Shown here piece by piece: positions 25,955-38,400 of a stretch of DNA of 64,000 bases. The DNA is taken from positions 62,001 to 126,000 of the forward strand of contig JBAIAA010000119.1 of NCBI GenBank assembly GCA_037893245.1, in the 5' to 3' direction. Within the stretch, counting starts at the first letter, position 1. The number at the start of each line of letters is the position of its first letter. The notes beneath the pieces are model-generated. The model did no database searches and was not told the DNA's origin. It was given only the letters and a program-made list of their open reading frames with translations. A program made the position numbers and the translations under genes. The stretch is from Crossaster papposus (Eukaryota; Echinodermata; Asteroidea; Velatida; Solasteridae).

Positions 25955-26255
25955 ACCCAAGGACTATGTGCCCCAGAGGGGGTTAGAAATACAGCTCATA
26001 TACGAATTTCACATACAGCACTTTCCACACCCATTTCTTTACTCTGTGGCGCCCAAGAGAAATCCCCTGCACAGTACTCATCTTTCACAGTCTTTTAACG
26101 TGTTATTTCCCCCAACTGACTGGGTGGAAACTGCACATTTCACTGTCTTTTGGTTAAAAAACGAACGATTGTATATCGGCACTTTGCATGTAAAAGTATA
26201 ACGATTGTCATGCAAAGTAATTGATTTGTACTTAGCAGCTCCATAAAATTTGCCT

Positions 26256-26261
26256 TTTATT
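26256..26261 (-). promoter_or_regulatory. Candidate poly(A) signal of INTS13
   Basis: TTTATT on the plus strand reads AATAAA on the minus strand, only about 25 bp past the INTS13 stop codon. A 3' untranslated region this short is unusual, so a more distal signal is possible. Confidence 0.4.
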
Positions 26262-26286
26262 GGTTGATTAAGGAATGTCTGGAACC

Positions 26287-26435
26287 TCACCTCTCTTTCT
26301 CTTCTCTCATTAAGTTTGGATATAGCTCGGCTACTTTGCTCGTTGCCTCCTGTCTGCCAGCAAACTCTACATGTCTCTTGGAGTGGATGGAATTCATTCT
26401 GTTGCTCCATAGCGACAGCAGCGATTGAGGTCCGG
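26287..26435 (-). CDS. INTS13: INTS13 exon 13, C-terminal cleavage-module motif
   Basis: It follows AATTCTCAG and ends in TGA (26287-26289). It encodes GPQSLLSLWSNRMNSI then HVEFAGRQEATSKVAELYP. The family's C terminus carries the same SLLSLWSNR and EFAGR blocks, which bind the Integrator endonuclease module. Confidence 0.95.
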
Positions 26436-29400
26436 CTGAGAATTGGAAAACATAATTCTTCATTAGACCATCTGAGCAAGTGTGACAAGATAAAAGGCAG
26501 AGAGACACCTCCTTCCACCCACCCCACCTGGTGTGGTTAGAGATGGTGACTATGCATTAAGCTTCAGCTTCCATCATAGATCTGCAATGATACTAGGATC
26601 TGGAATCTAACCCTAATGTCAGGGAAAAGTGGCTGTTACCTTTAGGTTTACCGATGACGTCCCCTGTAAACATCTTCTGTTTCTTGATGGGGGGTTGGTC
26701 AGACACACCTCTGACGTTCTCTTTGGGAATTCCCGGCTTACTGTCTGCTCCACTAATCCTGATAAGAAGAAATAGCTGGACTTACATTGATCAGATTTCA
26801 AACTTTGCATGGTGATGGTATATAAAGCTCAGTTCATACACGGCGTGAACGCAAACGCAAACTTGTAATGTCAAGGGGAGGTTTAGCGCTGCAAATTTGC
26901 AAAAGTTGAATACATTTCAACTCCGACACATTTTCGCAGCGAATGCTTTGTGACGTCAACAATTGTATCGCATTCAGTTTGGTGTAATTATGAACCGGGC
27001 TCAAACTGGTAAAGGTTGCACAATAACACCATATTATTGAATCTCTTAATTTAAACCATTGCTATGACGTCACGCTATTGTTAAAAGTGTGGATTCGTAT
27101 CTAAGAATCAACGCTTTGGACAATAACAGTGGATTCGTATCTACGAATCTTTAGTAAAGTGTGGATTCGGAACGGTTTTTATCTTGCCTACATTTGTAAC
27201 AATTACGAATCCACGGTTATTCAATTCCTCAACCCTAATCCAACCCTGATTACGTAAGAGCCTCGAGAACCTCCCTTTAGGCCAAATAATAAAAAAAACA
27301 TGTTTGTCTTTTTTTTAGAAGGAAGGAGGAGGCCTTTTTTTTTTTTTTTAAATAGCCGCTCGACACATTTTAATATGGGTCATGTAGTGAACATGTCACG
27401 CCCTATCTTTCTATTTGAAATTAAAACATGTCTCACCCACGAATAAAAATCAAAATTCATGTGGGTCGATCATGTATGCACCATACACGTCACACCCTAG
27501 CCTTCCCATTAGAAACAAATATATTTTCACAGCATGTACACAGTGATGCTAAAGTCCAAATTACGATCTTAAAATTGTATTATTTTTTTTAATTGGCTTT
27601 TTCGCAATTTTGCGAAAAAGCCTTTGTTTTTGTTCTGATTTTTGTTTTACTTCTTTTTTCTTTTTCTTTTTGGGACCAAAATGCAATAGACTTTGTACAC
27701 GTTCTTTCGTACAAGCACTTTTCATAACAAGTCGTATCCAAACAAAACTTTACCCAAGTGAAGACCCTATAGTGAGCTCGTGTCTAGCAGACAGACATCA
27801 TGGTGATGTCATCAGGGGGTAACGTGACGTCATATTAAATTTATTTAATCTTTGAAAATCAATAACAAATCACGCGCAAAAGACCGGGACTTTAGGTTTG
27901 TGGCAATTGATAGGATAATCCAGGATCTTCATTTTATCTCGTGTGTGAGAAATCACGTGACCCTTCTATTTCGTCCAAACCGAAAGTACCTTATAATTTG
28001 AAAGTGGAAAATGATATGAACTTACTTTAAACGATGTTAGTGTTTGGCTAGATGTACTTTTCAAAAAAATTACCGGCGACGTCATAACATGTTATAGCAC
28101 CCTCTGGTGGCAGGTTCAAAATTAATATTCAGTTGATGTGTGTGGCGAAGTTTGCTGAAATCACTTTATAATTGATGTATATAATAGCTTCATGTTAGAA
28201 ACAATTTGACCGGGAGAACAAAAATATGACGTCACCAGACCGGAAGTTAGAATGAAAAGACTTGAAGCCATCATTCAATTGTATGTGATTTATTACGTTT
28301 TAAGACCTTGAAGCCATATCTCAGCAACGGATCATGCTAAAATAAAAATAATTGTGTATTGGGTTGGTTAGGTAGTTCACCAACAGTTTACAAATGTGTG
28401 ACGTTATCGTTTTAATCACTTTAAATTACCTTTAATCTGTTTAAATAACCTAAATTCGTTTTGATTACTTTTAATGTGTTTTTTTAATTTGAATGGTTTT
28501 TACGGGGGGGGATGCGAAAAGGCCCTATGTTCTGTTCCTCGAACAGACGTAGTTCTAGTTATTATTATTATTATTATTTTTAAGATAATAAAAAATAAAA
28601 TGTATTATTTTTGTGAAAAAAGAAGAAAAGGAGGCGGCCTCTAAAAAAAGAAGCGGGCGGTGACGCTAAACATATTTTTATTTTTAGTTGGCCTTATGTA
28701 AATTACGTCTATGGCCACGATACATGCATGCCTTTTCATCTCCACTCAACTGGGTAGTTAATAACAATATTTCTTTTGACGCAATGGTTTAAGTCAGAGA
28801 ATACACTCGCAAGTGTGGATTCGTATTTAAGAATCAACTCGGCGCTTCGCGCCTCGTGAATTCGTAATTACGAATCCACACTTTCTCGTGTATTCTCCTA
28901 TACATAAATTGTGTGGTTCTGAAAATAACCAGTTGAGTATGAACTCAACATTTCAATCTGTCTACCCTGATCATCTTCATCAGGAGATGAAAAAAAAGAA
29001 AGACAAATGATCAGAGAAGATTGATCGGAACGACAAGTTCACTGAAATATGATCTGACAAGGCAGTTGGTGCAATCAGCCAGTTTAGTATTCCAACTGCG
29101 CATGTGCACAAAAACATGTGACAATTATTCTCTTGGGATAAACGCGGCAGATAAATGCACACGAGGCTATGGAGGACGTAGTAACCAAAACTGCAATCAA
29201 TAAGACGACAACAACTTTTGTTTAAACAAACGTTTTGTCACACAAGACACCTGAAAACACGTCGCTGTCCAAACGTTTTTTAAAAATGGTAATTACTCAA
29301 TGGTAATGATATGTGACCTGTTCCAACGAAACCCGGACAAAGTCGACTTTATAGTTTTTCAGATTTTGCTTTTTTCAAATTCTCTAGGTTCTCAGCTTTA

Positions 29401-32400
29401 AAATGATGTATCATTTACATATGTACCCCACCCTATCTTCCCTGGGGTCTGGATTTAGTGATAAAACCCTGACAACCTAATTATGAGATAAACAGCTTTG
29501 AAATTCAGAAAAGCGTATTATTTCTATACACAAATGTTTTACAAAATTGGCAAAAAAACACACTTCTGGTAGACGGATTTTGTTCAAATTTGAGGAGAAT
29601 GTAGATTAATAGTGAGTGACTAAGAAAAACCTAAAACCTCAAAATGGTAAAATCCATCCCGAAATGACTTCAGGAGTTTATGTTGTGACAAAACACATTG
29701 TGCGACTTTGTCCGGGTTTCGTTGGAACAGGTCACATATTCTCTGTAAATTTGCTGGTACCTGCTATGCTTTTGCACACAAACACATTGTCAAATCTTGT
29801 TGTGCACATGCGCAGTTGTGATACCAAACTGGCTTATTCCTTACCTCTCGCTATCCGACCATGCAGGCTGTATCTCCATAGCTTCTCCATCTGACCTTTC
29901 AACTTTGACATTGACCTTGTCTGCTGCCCTCTTTGCTGCAATCTTGCCAACGTCTTCAACTGATGGTTTGCGACATTCCAGCAAACATTGTAGGATTTTC
30001 TCGTGAGCCGGTGACGTGTTGCTGTGAGCTCGTACCAACACCTCCAGCTCTGACCACATCTGTCTGTAATGCTCATCTCTGGAAAAGGGTCAAATGTTTA
30101 ACTTGTTTAACGTTGGTTCGGGTTATTGCTTGTATTGCATTTCAGAGAAGTTTAGTTACAAACCAGAAATTTTGTAATCCACAAATTGCGAATGCTATCT
30201 TTTCCCGCAGTCGATCCCTATATATGTTTTGTTTTTAAAAAAATCAAATGTTGTGCATTTAAAAACAACCCCGAATGACCCCTAGATGACCTTTAACCTA
30301 TTTCGAAGGAGTTGTGATAAACCCCAGATCACTCTATCCAAGTTACATGAAAATTTATCAAATTTGACAAAGAAACGAGTCAAATTTGAATAGCATCTGG
30401 TACACTGACTTGCTAAAAATGCGTGGCACATTTTCAATTGAAATTCTCTAGACTAAAGACACTGTTGCTATATCGCGTGATGAAGCCATACACTAGCAAC
30501 CCCCAGCTCTGGAATGGTCTGGTGTCTTTGTGCCATTTTCACCCATTGTAAACAATGTATTGGTGCTGAGCGTCTCTTACGTGACTATACAAGAGCTTGT
30601 CCCGAATCATGTGATATAGCAACAGTGTCTTTGGTCTGGAGATTTTAAAGTTAAACTGTGCCAAGCTGTGTGAACAAGTTATTATTCAAATTTAACTAGC
30701 AAATGGCTTATTGTGTCTTCATCAAAATCCATGAAAGCAGAAGTTATACATTTGAAACTTTAACAGGACTGTAAAGTGTCTCCCAAAACTTTGTTTAGGT
30801 GACACACAAACTATAACCTGATTGTACTGTTCAAACTACCAAGTTTTCAATGACTTTCCAGATTAACTTGAACCCATCTCACCTTTTGGGTCCCTTGCCT
30901 CGTGATCCCATGGTGGGTACCGGGAGTGGCTCATTCCTTGTTTCCATGCCAACCACATGAAACATTGCCTTTTTACAGTCTAAAACTTCATCCTCCGTCA
31001 GGACTGGTTTTGTGATGAGGGTTGGTAAGGGATTCAAATGCTGCAATCAGAACAGTAGTATCGTATTTAGGAAGTTTAGGAAATTCAGGAAATCTTCCGA
31101 ACTGCAAGTATCACAACAATGCGGTGTTTTTTTGGCTAATTGTTTAGATTTTTGGTAGTCACCTTGTTTTAACATGCGAGTTGTGTGTGCTATTGTGAGT
31201 TTTTGTGTTTTGTTTTTGGTAGAAAGAAAGGTTTATGAGAAAAGAGTTTAATTTAACTTATTAAGTTACTGTTACAATATAATTGTATGCCATTTTGCAC
31301 TGGTTTATTTTAGAACCACACAAACTCACACAAGATAATTTCCAGGTGGTGCTACTGCAAACTACTTATCTTATTTTGAATTGAGTTTTATTATTCCGTA
31401 AACACTTTAATGGTTTTGTTTTTAATTTATTTATTTACATCTTTAATAAGGGAAACCCATCCAGCAGAAGTTGATAATTTGGGGCCCTCAGTAGAGAGAA
31501 GACAATGAGAAGAAGGTACAGTTTTAGAGGTGGGAGGAAAACCCTAGAAGAATATCCTGGGGGAAAACCCACGGAGTCAGGCAGGGACTGAAAACCCATT
31601 CCACATATTGGCCTAGGCAGGGTTCGAACCCGGGTCATAGTGGTGGAAGGCGAAGAAAGAACCACTGCGCCAACCTGACTCCCATCTTTTTCCACATACT
31701 TTTCATATTTTTCAACAAATCTTTAAGTAAAACCTTTTATATTAAAGCTAAAGAATACAGAAAGCTATCAGCATGTTCAAAAATATGGCTTCGATTTCGG
31801 TAGAAATTCAGAGTTTGAGTTATTTGCGTATGTGACAAAAACTCATGTTCATTTTGGGCGAGTACAGGGAGTGACAAGCAGGGCGGTTTGGGGTGGAAAT
31901 TTGACCAAATATTAAGTAATATGTACGTAAATGCCACTCAAAATGTGATGTTACATAATTCCATCAGGTAACATAATTCCAAAAATTTGAATAAGCCAGC
32001 AATCTGTAGCTTTAGCTCTTTAGCCCCTTTGGTCACTATGGTCACTATGGTCACTGAACGGTCAAGAAGTCCTTCCTTACCAATGGCATGTTGAAGATAA
32101 TTGTATCACCAATGACCACCGGATAGTGCCTCGTCATACGCTCAAGCTGGGCCTTAGCTGCGGACAAATAAACACAGAAACTAGCAAAAGGACACTCAGT
32201 AGAGTGCAACAAATCTCCTACTGTTAAACAAATCATTTAAAGGAATACAGATTCCTGATCAATTTGAACATTTAATGGAATCATCCCTGACCCATAAACT
32301 ATCTAACCGCCAAGTTTTGTTAAAATCCCTCCAGTAGTTTTGCTATTAAAATAGACAAACAGACGGATAGACAAACAGACGGATAGACAAACAGACAGAT

Positions 32401-35400
32401 AGACGGACAGACAGATAGACGGACAGACAGAAGTGATACAAAACCTCCGGCATCAGAGATGGGCAGAGGTAAACAATAACAATAACAACCCATCTAATGA
32501 ACCCGCTCATTGGGTAGCGGTATCTGTGGTTTCAATGACTACCCACCTCTTTCAACAGGTTGTTCCTCCTCCGTTTCCGGTGTAGGTTGGCATGGTGCCA
32601 GCCGATTCTCCTTCATAAACACCCCAAAGTCGGTGATACGATAGTCAGTCACCCTTCCCCCACACCCCTCACTGATAGATGGTGGATCTTCTAGGCTAGA
32701 CCTAGCTGTAGCCAAGCAGTGTAGGAAGATCTCTCCACCGTGGCTAGCCAGCATGTGGGAGATCAACTTGGTGCCTGTTTTGCGGGGTTGTTCCAACATC
32801 ACCTGACGGCCGTTTAGTAGGAAGTTTGTAAGGCACACTGATGGACGGCTGTTAACCTGATATGAAGGCAACGGGAAAATAACAGGTAACAAAGAAAGCT
32901 AAAAAGGGTAATGCTGAACGATAATAGCAAGGAAAAGCCCCATTCTGCCTAGATAGAATAAGGGCAACTTTGTGGGTGGACTCCACACATACATTTTGAT
33001 GATTTTCACACAAATGATCAAGCTTTTTCCGATCTACACGATGGTAAAAAAAGCTGAGCTATAATTAAAGATACTGTAAAACTGTTTTTTTTCTGGTGTT
33101 TTGGGTTAGGTAGTTTGCCATTCTTTTTTAATTAAGTATTTTGCAACCCAACAGACCAAATACCACCCCCCCCCCCTCCTCCCTCCCTAAAAGGTAGTTA
33201 TTTACCCCTATTTGGGGTTATGGGGAATTTGATAAAAACAGAAAAACAATCTGAATAAAATGGCCAATTGGTGGTTTTGGTGTTTTTTCTGGTTTACAAT
33301 CATTTTACCATTTTTCTTTTTCACACTTCACTCCTTCAGGGTGCACACCTACTGACAAAGCCCAAATATCCAACTGCAGCATAATGGCTGCACAAGGCAC
33401 TATATCAGTATCACCCCTGTTAATTCCAAAGACCAGCTCAACTCGTGACAATTTACAAGCTCAATGATGTCAATATGGTGAAAGGAAACTCAAATCGCCC
33501 ACTCTCACCGTGAAGCAGGCGAAGTGGAAAAGCCACCTTGTGTAAAATATTTGATAAACTTGAAAAGGTTAAACTCACTCCAACTGGTGACACTCTGTAG
33601 GCCCCCATGCAGTGAAGTAACTCTGGGTAAAACAGAGAAAAGGTACAGAGAGAAAATTAGTTGAGTCTAAAATGAGTATACACAGTATTTATACCATATC
33701 TCAATCAGGAGCAAAACCCAATATTGAACTTTTTAAGAAACCACTAAAAACACACCTGTTCCGGGAATTGTTTACGTAATCCTATATAAGTTTGCTAAGC
33801 TACATGTATTATTGATTTTAAAGGAAGTCATTGTAATCCTCAAATTGTGTATATCAGATGTAAGATGTAAAGCGCATTGGGTGTTTTCCAAGTTCAGAAA
33901 TGCGCTATAAAAGAATGTATTATCATTATTATTATTATTAACCTAACTCCCCAGGGTATTTTGTCTAGAAACACTGCCAGATGCAGCAACATGCAACATT
34001 TGTCAAAATATCAGGTCAGCAAGATAGTATTACTCTCTGGTGACTTAGTGACTGTAGCTACGGGTCCCTTGACGAATATAACAATGGTATTACCACCTTA
34101 CCTACAGAGCTAGACCTTGGCTGACACCATTTCAGCAGGATAGTATTACTCTCTGGTGACTTAGTGACTGTAGCTACGGGTCCCTTGGTGAATATAACCA
34201 TGGTATTACCACCTTACCTACAGAGCTAGACCTTGGCTGACACCATTTCAGCAGGATAGTATTACTCTCTGGTGACTTAGTGACCGTAGCTACGGGTCCC
34301 TTGGTGAATATAACCATGGTATTACCACCTTACCTACAGAGCTAGACCTTGGCTGACACCATTTCAGCAGGATAGTATTACTCTCTGGTGACTTAGTGAC
34401 CGTAGCTACGGGTCCCTTGGTGAATATAACCATGGTATTACCACCTTACCTACAGAGCTAGACCTTGGCTGACACCATTTCAGCAGGATAGTATTACTCT
34501 CTGGTGACTTAGTGACCGTAGCTACGGGTCCCTTGGTGAATATAACCATGGTATTACCACCTTACCTACAGAGCTAGACCTTGGCTGACACCATTTCAGC
34601 AGGATAGTATTACTCTCTGGTGACTTATATGACTGTAGCTACGGGTCCCTTGGTGAATATAACCATGGTATTACCACCTTACCTACAGAGCTAGACCTTG
34701 GCTGACACCATTTCAGCAGGATAGTATTGCTCTCTGGTGACTTAGTGACTGTAGCTACTAAGGATGTGACCTTTAAACGTTTAAACGTGTAAACGTCAAC
34801 AAAACCAAATCCGTTTAGAATTTTTTTCAAACGCTTAAACGGAACTCGAATAAAAAATAAATGGACCTTCCATTTACGCCATACCCTCAAGTTTTATTCA
34901 CGAAGAATTTACTTTCTTCAAACATCTATTTATTTTAGAAAGCATTTGTAATGCCTGTAGTACTTGGTCATGTTCCAATAAGATTAATCAGATACTTTTC
35001 TCAATGACCAGCAGCTGCCGGTATCTATTGTGCCCATGATGATGATTATACATGTCCACGCCTTGTTAATTTTTTTCCCAGTAACGGCGTATTGAAAACA
35101 TCAAACACATGTACACATGTGTTTGATGTTTTCAATACGCCGCTGCTGGGAAAAAAATAAACAGGCGTGGATGGCGTCTTTCTCCGAGGGCTATTCAGAT
35201 TAAACTACTAAGTTTTCAAACAATTCTGAGTCTCTCGTATTTCTTTATTTTTCTGTGAAGTTGGAACTTAAATTTGCTTAAATCACCAGTCGGCGTGTTT
35301 TGCAGTAATCAAACAAATGCGTTATTTAAAACAATGTATCTGTGTCGCTTATTAAGATCGGCTTGGGCTGCAAGTGCAAACACCACTGTTCCCTTACAAA

Positions 35401-38400
35401 AAACAATTCGACGGATAAAATATTCTTTAGATCGTAGAACGGGTACCGCTGGGAGTGACATATCAGAATACTTGTGGAATGGGGATGTGTAAACTTTAAA
35501 ATTAGTTTTTGAAGAGTGATATAAATGTAGAGTTAAGCTTGCCTTGGGCGATACTGCTTTTTTTCATCCACGATATATCGTCAAAAATATATCGCGATAT
35601 TCGATGATATCGCGATTAATTTGTGACGTCAATAAAAAATCAACACTTCAGCGCCAACAACCACAGAAATAGTCTCACAAAGTGCGTCGCATTTTTTTAC
35701 AAGAAACATAACGGCTACCAACCGCAGGATCGGGAGCTGTGGAGAGAACCTGCCGCTCTGGCCTACTATTAACCACATCACAAAGGATTATGCCGACTGA
35801 AGTAAAACTGCAGAATTGTTTTTTGATTGGTCTATGAACGGCAGTTTGTTCAACCACAGGAACAACCCGAGCCCGAACCACCAATAAGATTCGTTGTCCG
35901 CTTCAGGAAGACTACATTAATAAAGACACTGATGACGAAGTCGGCGAACTTCCAAGAGCTCCCCGTTGTCTATTCTTCACTGAGTTCATCAGCCCGGCCG
36001 TCACTGTTAACGGGTTTCTCCTTTTTCTTTCCACTAGCCGGCCAGATCAGTAATGTTGACTTTTGACTAGCCCGCCAGCATTTTTCAGTGGTCGGCATGT
36101 TTTTTTTCACCTTTTAGGCTCCCATCCCAAGCCTATTGAAATTCCAAAGTGATGGCAGGCCGCATGTTGGTCCGCTTGCTACAATGTTATACAATTTGTA
36201 GGTCAGCTGTCAATCATTGTCTGGATTTCTTGCCCCTACTTGGAATATAATCGTATTATTATTTACCCCTGAAAACTGTTGGAATTTTTTTTGGAGTTTA
36301 TTCAAACAAGTCTTTAAGTACCCTATCTCTTGTTTTATATAAAAACAAGGCAAATTACATAATTAGCCTTAGGAATTATTTGTTTGTAGGACTAGGGTTT
36401 CGTAAATAAACAGGCTCAGGTTTTAATACATCTTAATACATTTTGTATATACATATCGTAAATCGTTTAAGAACTGGTATCGCGATTTTCGATAATATCG
36501 CGGTATCGCCCAAGCTTAAGTAGAGTTTTCGCCATTTATCTGGGTGTTTTGTTGTTGCAAGTAATAAACACAAAGTTATAGTTTCCAAGTTCAAACCCTG
36601 TATTTATTTCTATCCAAATTGATGTCGACTATTTAATCACCATTGACGATTCTGCGACATCTCCCCCGTAAACAATATTGTGGTTCGAAAAGAATTGTAT
36701 ACTTATTTAAGAAAATTGTTAAAATGTTTCTATCATCTGCTGGAAAATATGTTTCTCTTATTTTTCCGATACAGTTTAAGGGTTCCCCAGTCTTAAAAAA
36801 ATCTCGGCCCCCAAAAGAATATTTCTCCAGGCTCCAGAGAATGATTGACAGCCCCATTGTCCAATTTGATACATTATATCTCTTGTTTATACAAACCTAT
36901 TTACAAGGTGACCGAACTTTGAGGACTGGCGTTCGTAGATAAATGTATACCAGCAGTACTCGCTGGAATGCTGCAGCTATCGCGAAATTCGTGAGGGTAA
37001 CGTTTTTTATTTTTTATTTTTTATTTTTTATTTTTAATCGTAGCTAAAAAATAAATAAATAAACGATCTCCCTAAGGCTGGTCTGGACATTCCTTGAAAT
37101 GACACTTGATTTGACAGCACTTGCAGGTGATGCTTCTTGAAATGTTTAGCCTTCAAAGAACATAGAAAAAATGGTGTTAAGTGTACACAATGTATACAAA
37201 CAAACGCGACCGCAGTTACGCAAATAGACCGGGACAGGCGGCAGCCTTTTAAAGTTTTCAATAAACGTTTAAACGTTTAAACGTTACGGGAAAAGTTTGC
37301 TAAACGTTTACAAAATTAAACGTAGATTCACATCCTTAGTAGCTACGGGTCCCTTGGTAGATATAACCATGGTATTACCACCTTACCTACAGAGCTAGAC
37401 CTTGGCTGACACCATTTCAGCAGGATAGTATTGCTCTCTGGTGACTTAGTGACTGTAGCTACGGGTCCCTTGGTAGATATAACCATCGTGTTGGAGGGTT
37501 CTGGTTCCGGTTGGTTGGTCATGAGAGACTCTAGTTTCCGCAGTTCAGCATGTGCTTCCTTTAGATGAAGGAGTTCCACGTCATAGTTGGCTGAACTCAT
37601 GGCATTTTGCTCCTCCTGGAATGAGAGAAGCAAAATAAAATTTGATAGTATAACTGCAAAAATATATCGTTTATTACGGATTTACCTAATATATCCGTCT
37701 GTGGCAGTACATTTAGGGAAAATTATCACTCGTACTATTAACAAAACTAACAAAAAGTGTTCTTGAATTGGTCAACATGTCTGCTGAAATGCCAAAGTTG
37801 TCTTTCCTTTTAACCAGTTAACGTCAGATGCAGTGTATACAAGCAAAATTTGTACAGAATTTAAAGCGGATGAAGGATAAACACGTTACGACTAAGGTCG
37901 GAAATATTGGTCAGCGACAGGCTCGCAGCAAGAGAGGTCTGAAATATCAGGGTGTGCTACCCACGGATGCCGGCCTGAACTCGTCTTGGATCGAGTTTTG
38001 TGAAAAACAATCCTGTTCCTGGGCATGGTAAATGTCAAAATCATCTTGGCGCGAGCTGGTTAAGTGTATAATCTTGTTTCTTAACTGCAATCTCAAGAAA
38101 TCCTTGATTTGGAAAATTTTATTGAAATATGGAAGGCTTTACCTTCATTGGTATTCCTGTTACGGTGGTGATAGCCAGGTCGTAGTGTTTCTGTGCGATG
38201 ACAGAGAGTTTGTTGGCAAGGTGACGGCCGGCCTTAGCAGAGTGGACCTCAGCTGTCAGGTGTGGGGACATGGGAGCAGGGGACCGGTCTTTGATCCCTG
38301 CTTCCTTATTGGTCGGCAGTATGTTAATCAGGGTTAAATCGCAGTGTGCGATCGGTAAAAGGCTGTAGCAACAAAAAGGTTTTAAAAAAATTGTTGTAAA

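Larger units (their letters stand above)
34759..37338. mobile_element. 2.58-kb hAT-type DNA transposon in the exon array
   Basis: Terminal inverted repeats TAAGGATGTGA (34759-34769) and TCACATCCTTA (37328-37338) are flanked by a perfect 8-bp duplication GTAGCTAC (34751-34758, 37339-37346). Eight-base duplications are typical of hAT elements. Subterminal GTTTAAACGTTTAAACG motifs occur at both ends. No intact transposase is visible, so it is non-autonomous. It contains another element and a long hairpin. Confidence 0.92.

Noticed and set aside
25582-25956. Frames of about 100-124 codons with RPEMRWCASRY-like peptide, also near 50817, 52187 and 60897
   Set aside because: All fall in copies of MITE family A and differ by frameshifts; not a conserved protein.
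34639-34890. Additional INTS13-like gene or pseudogene copy
   Set aside because: The coding similarity is confined to the exon 6 part of the 116-bp units and has no acceptor. It is an amplified exon fragment.
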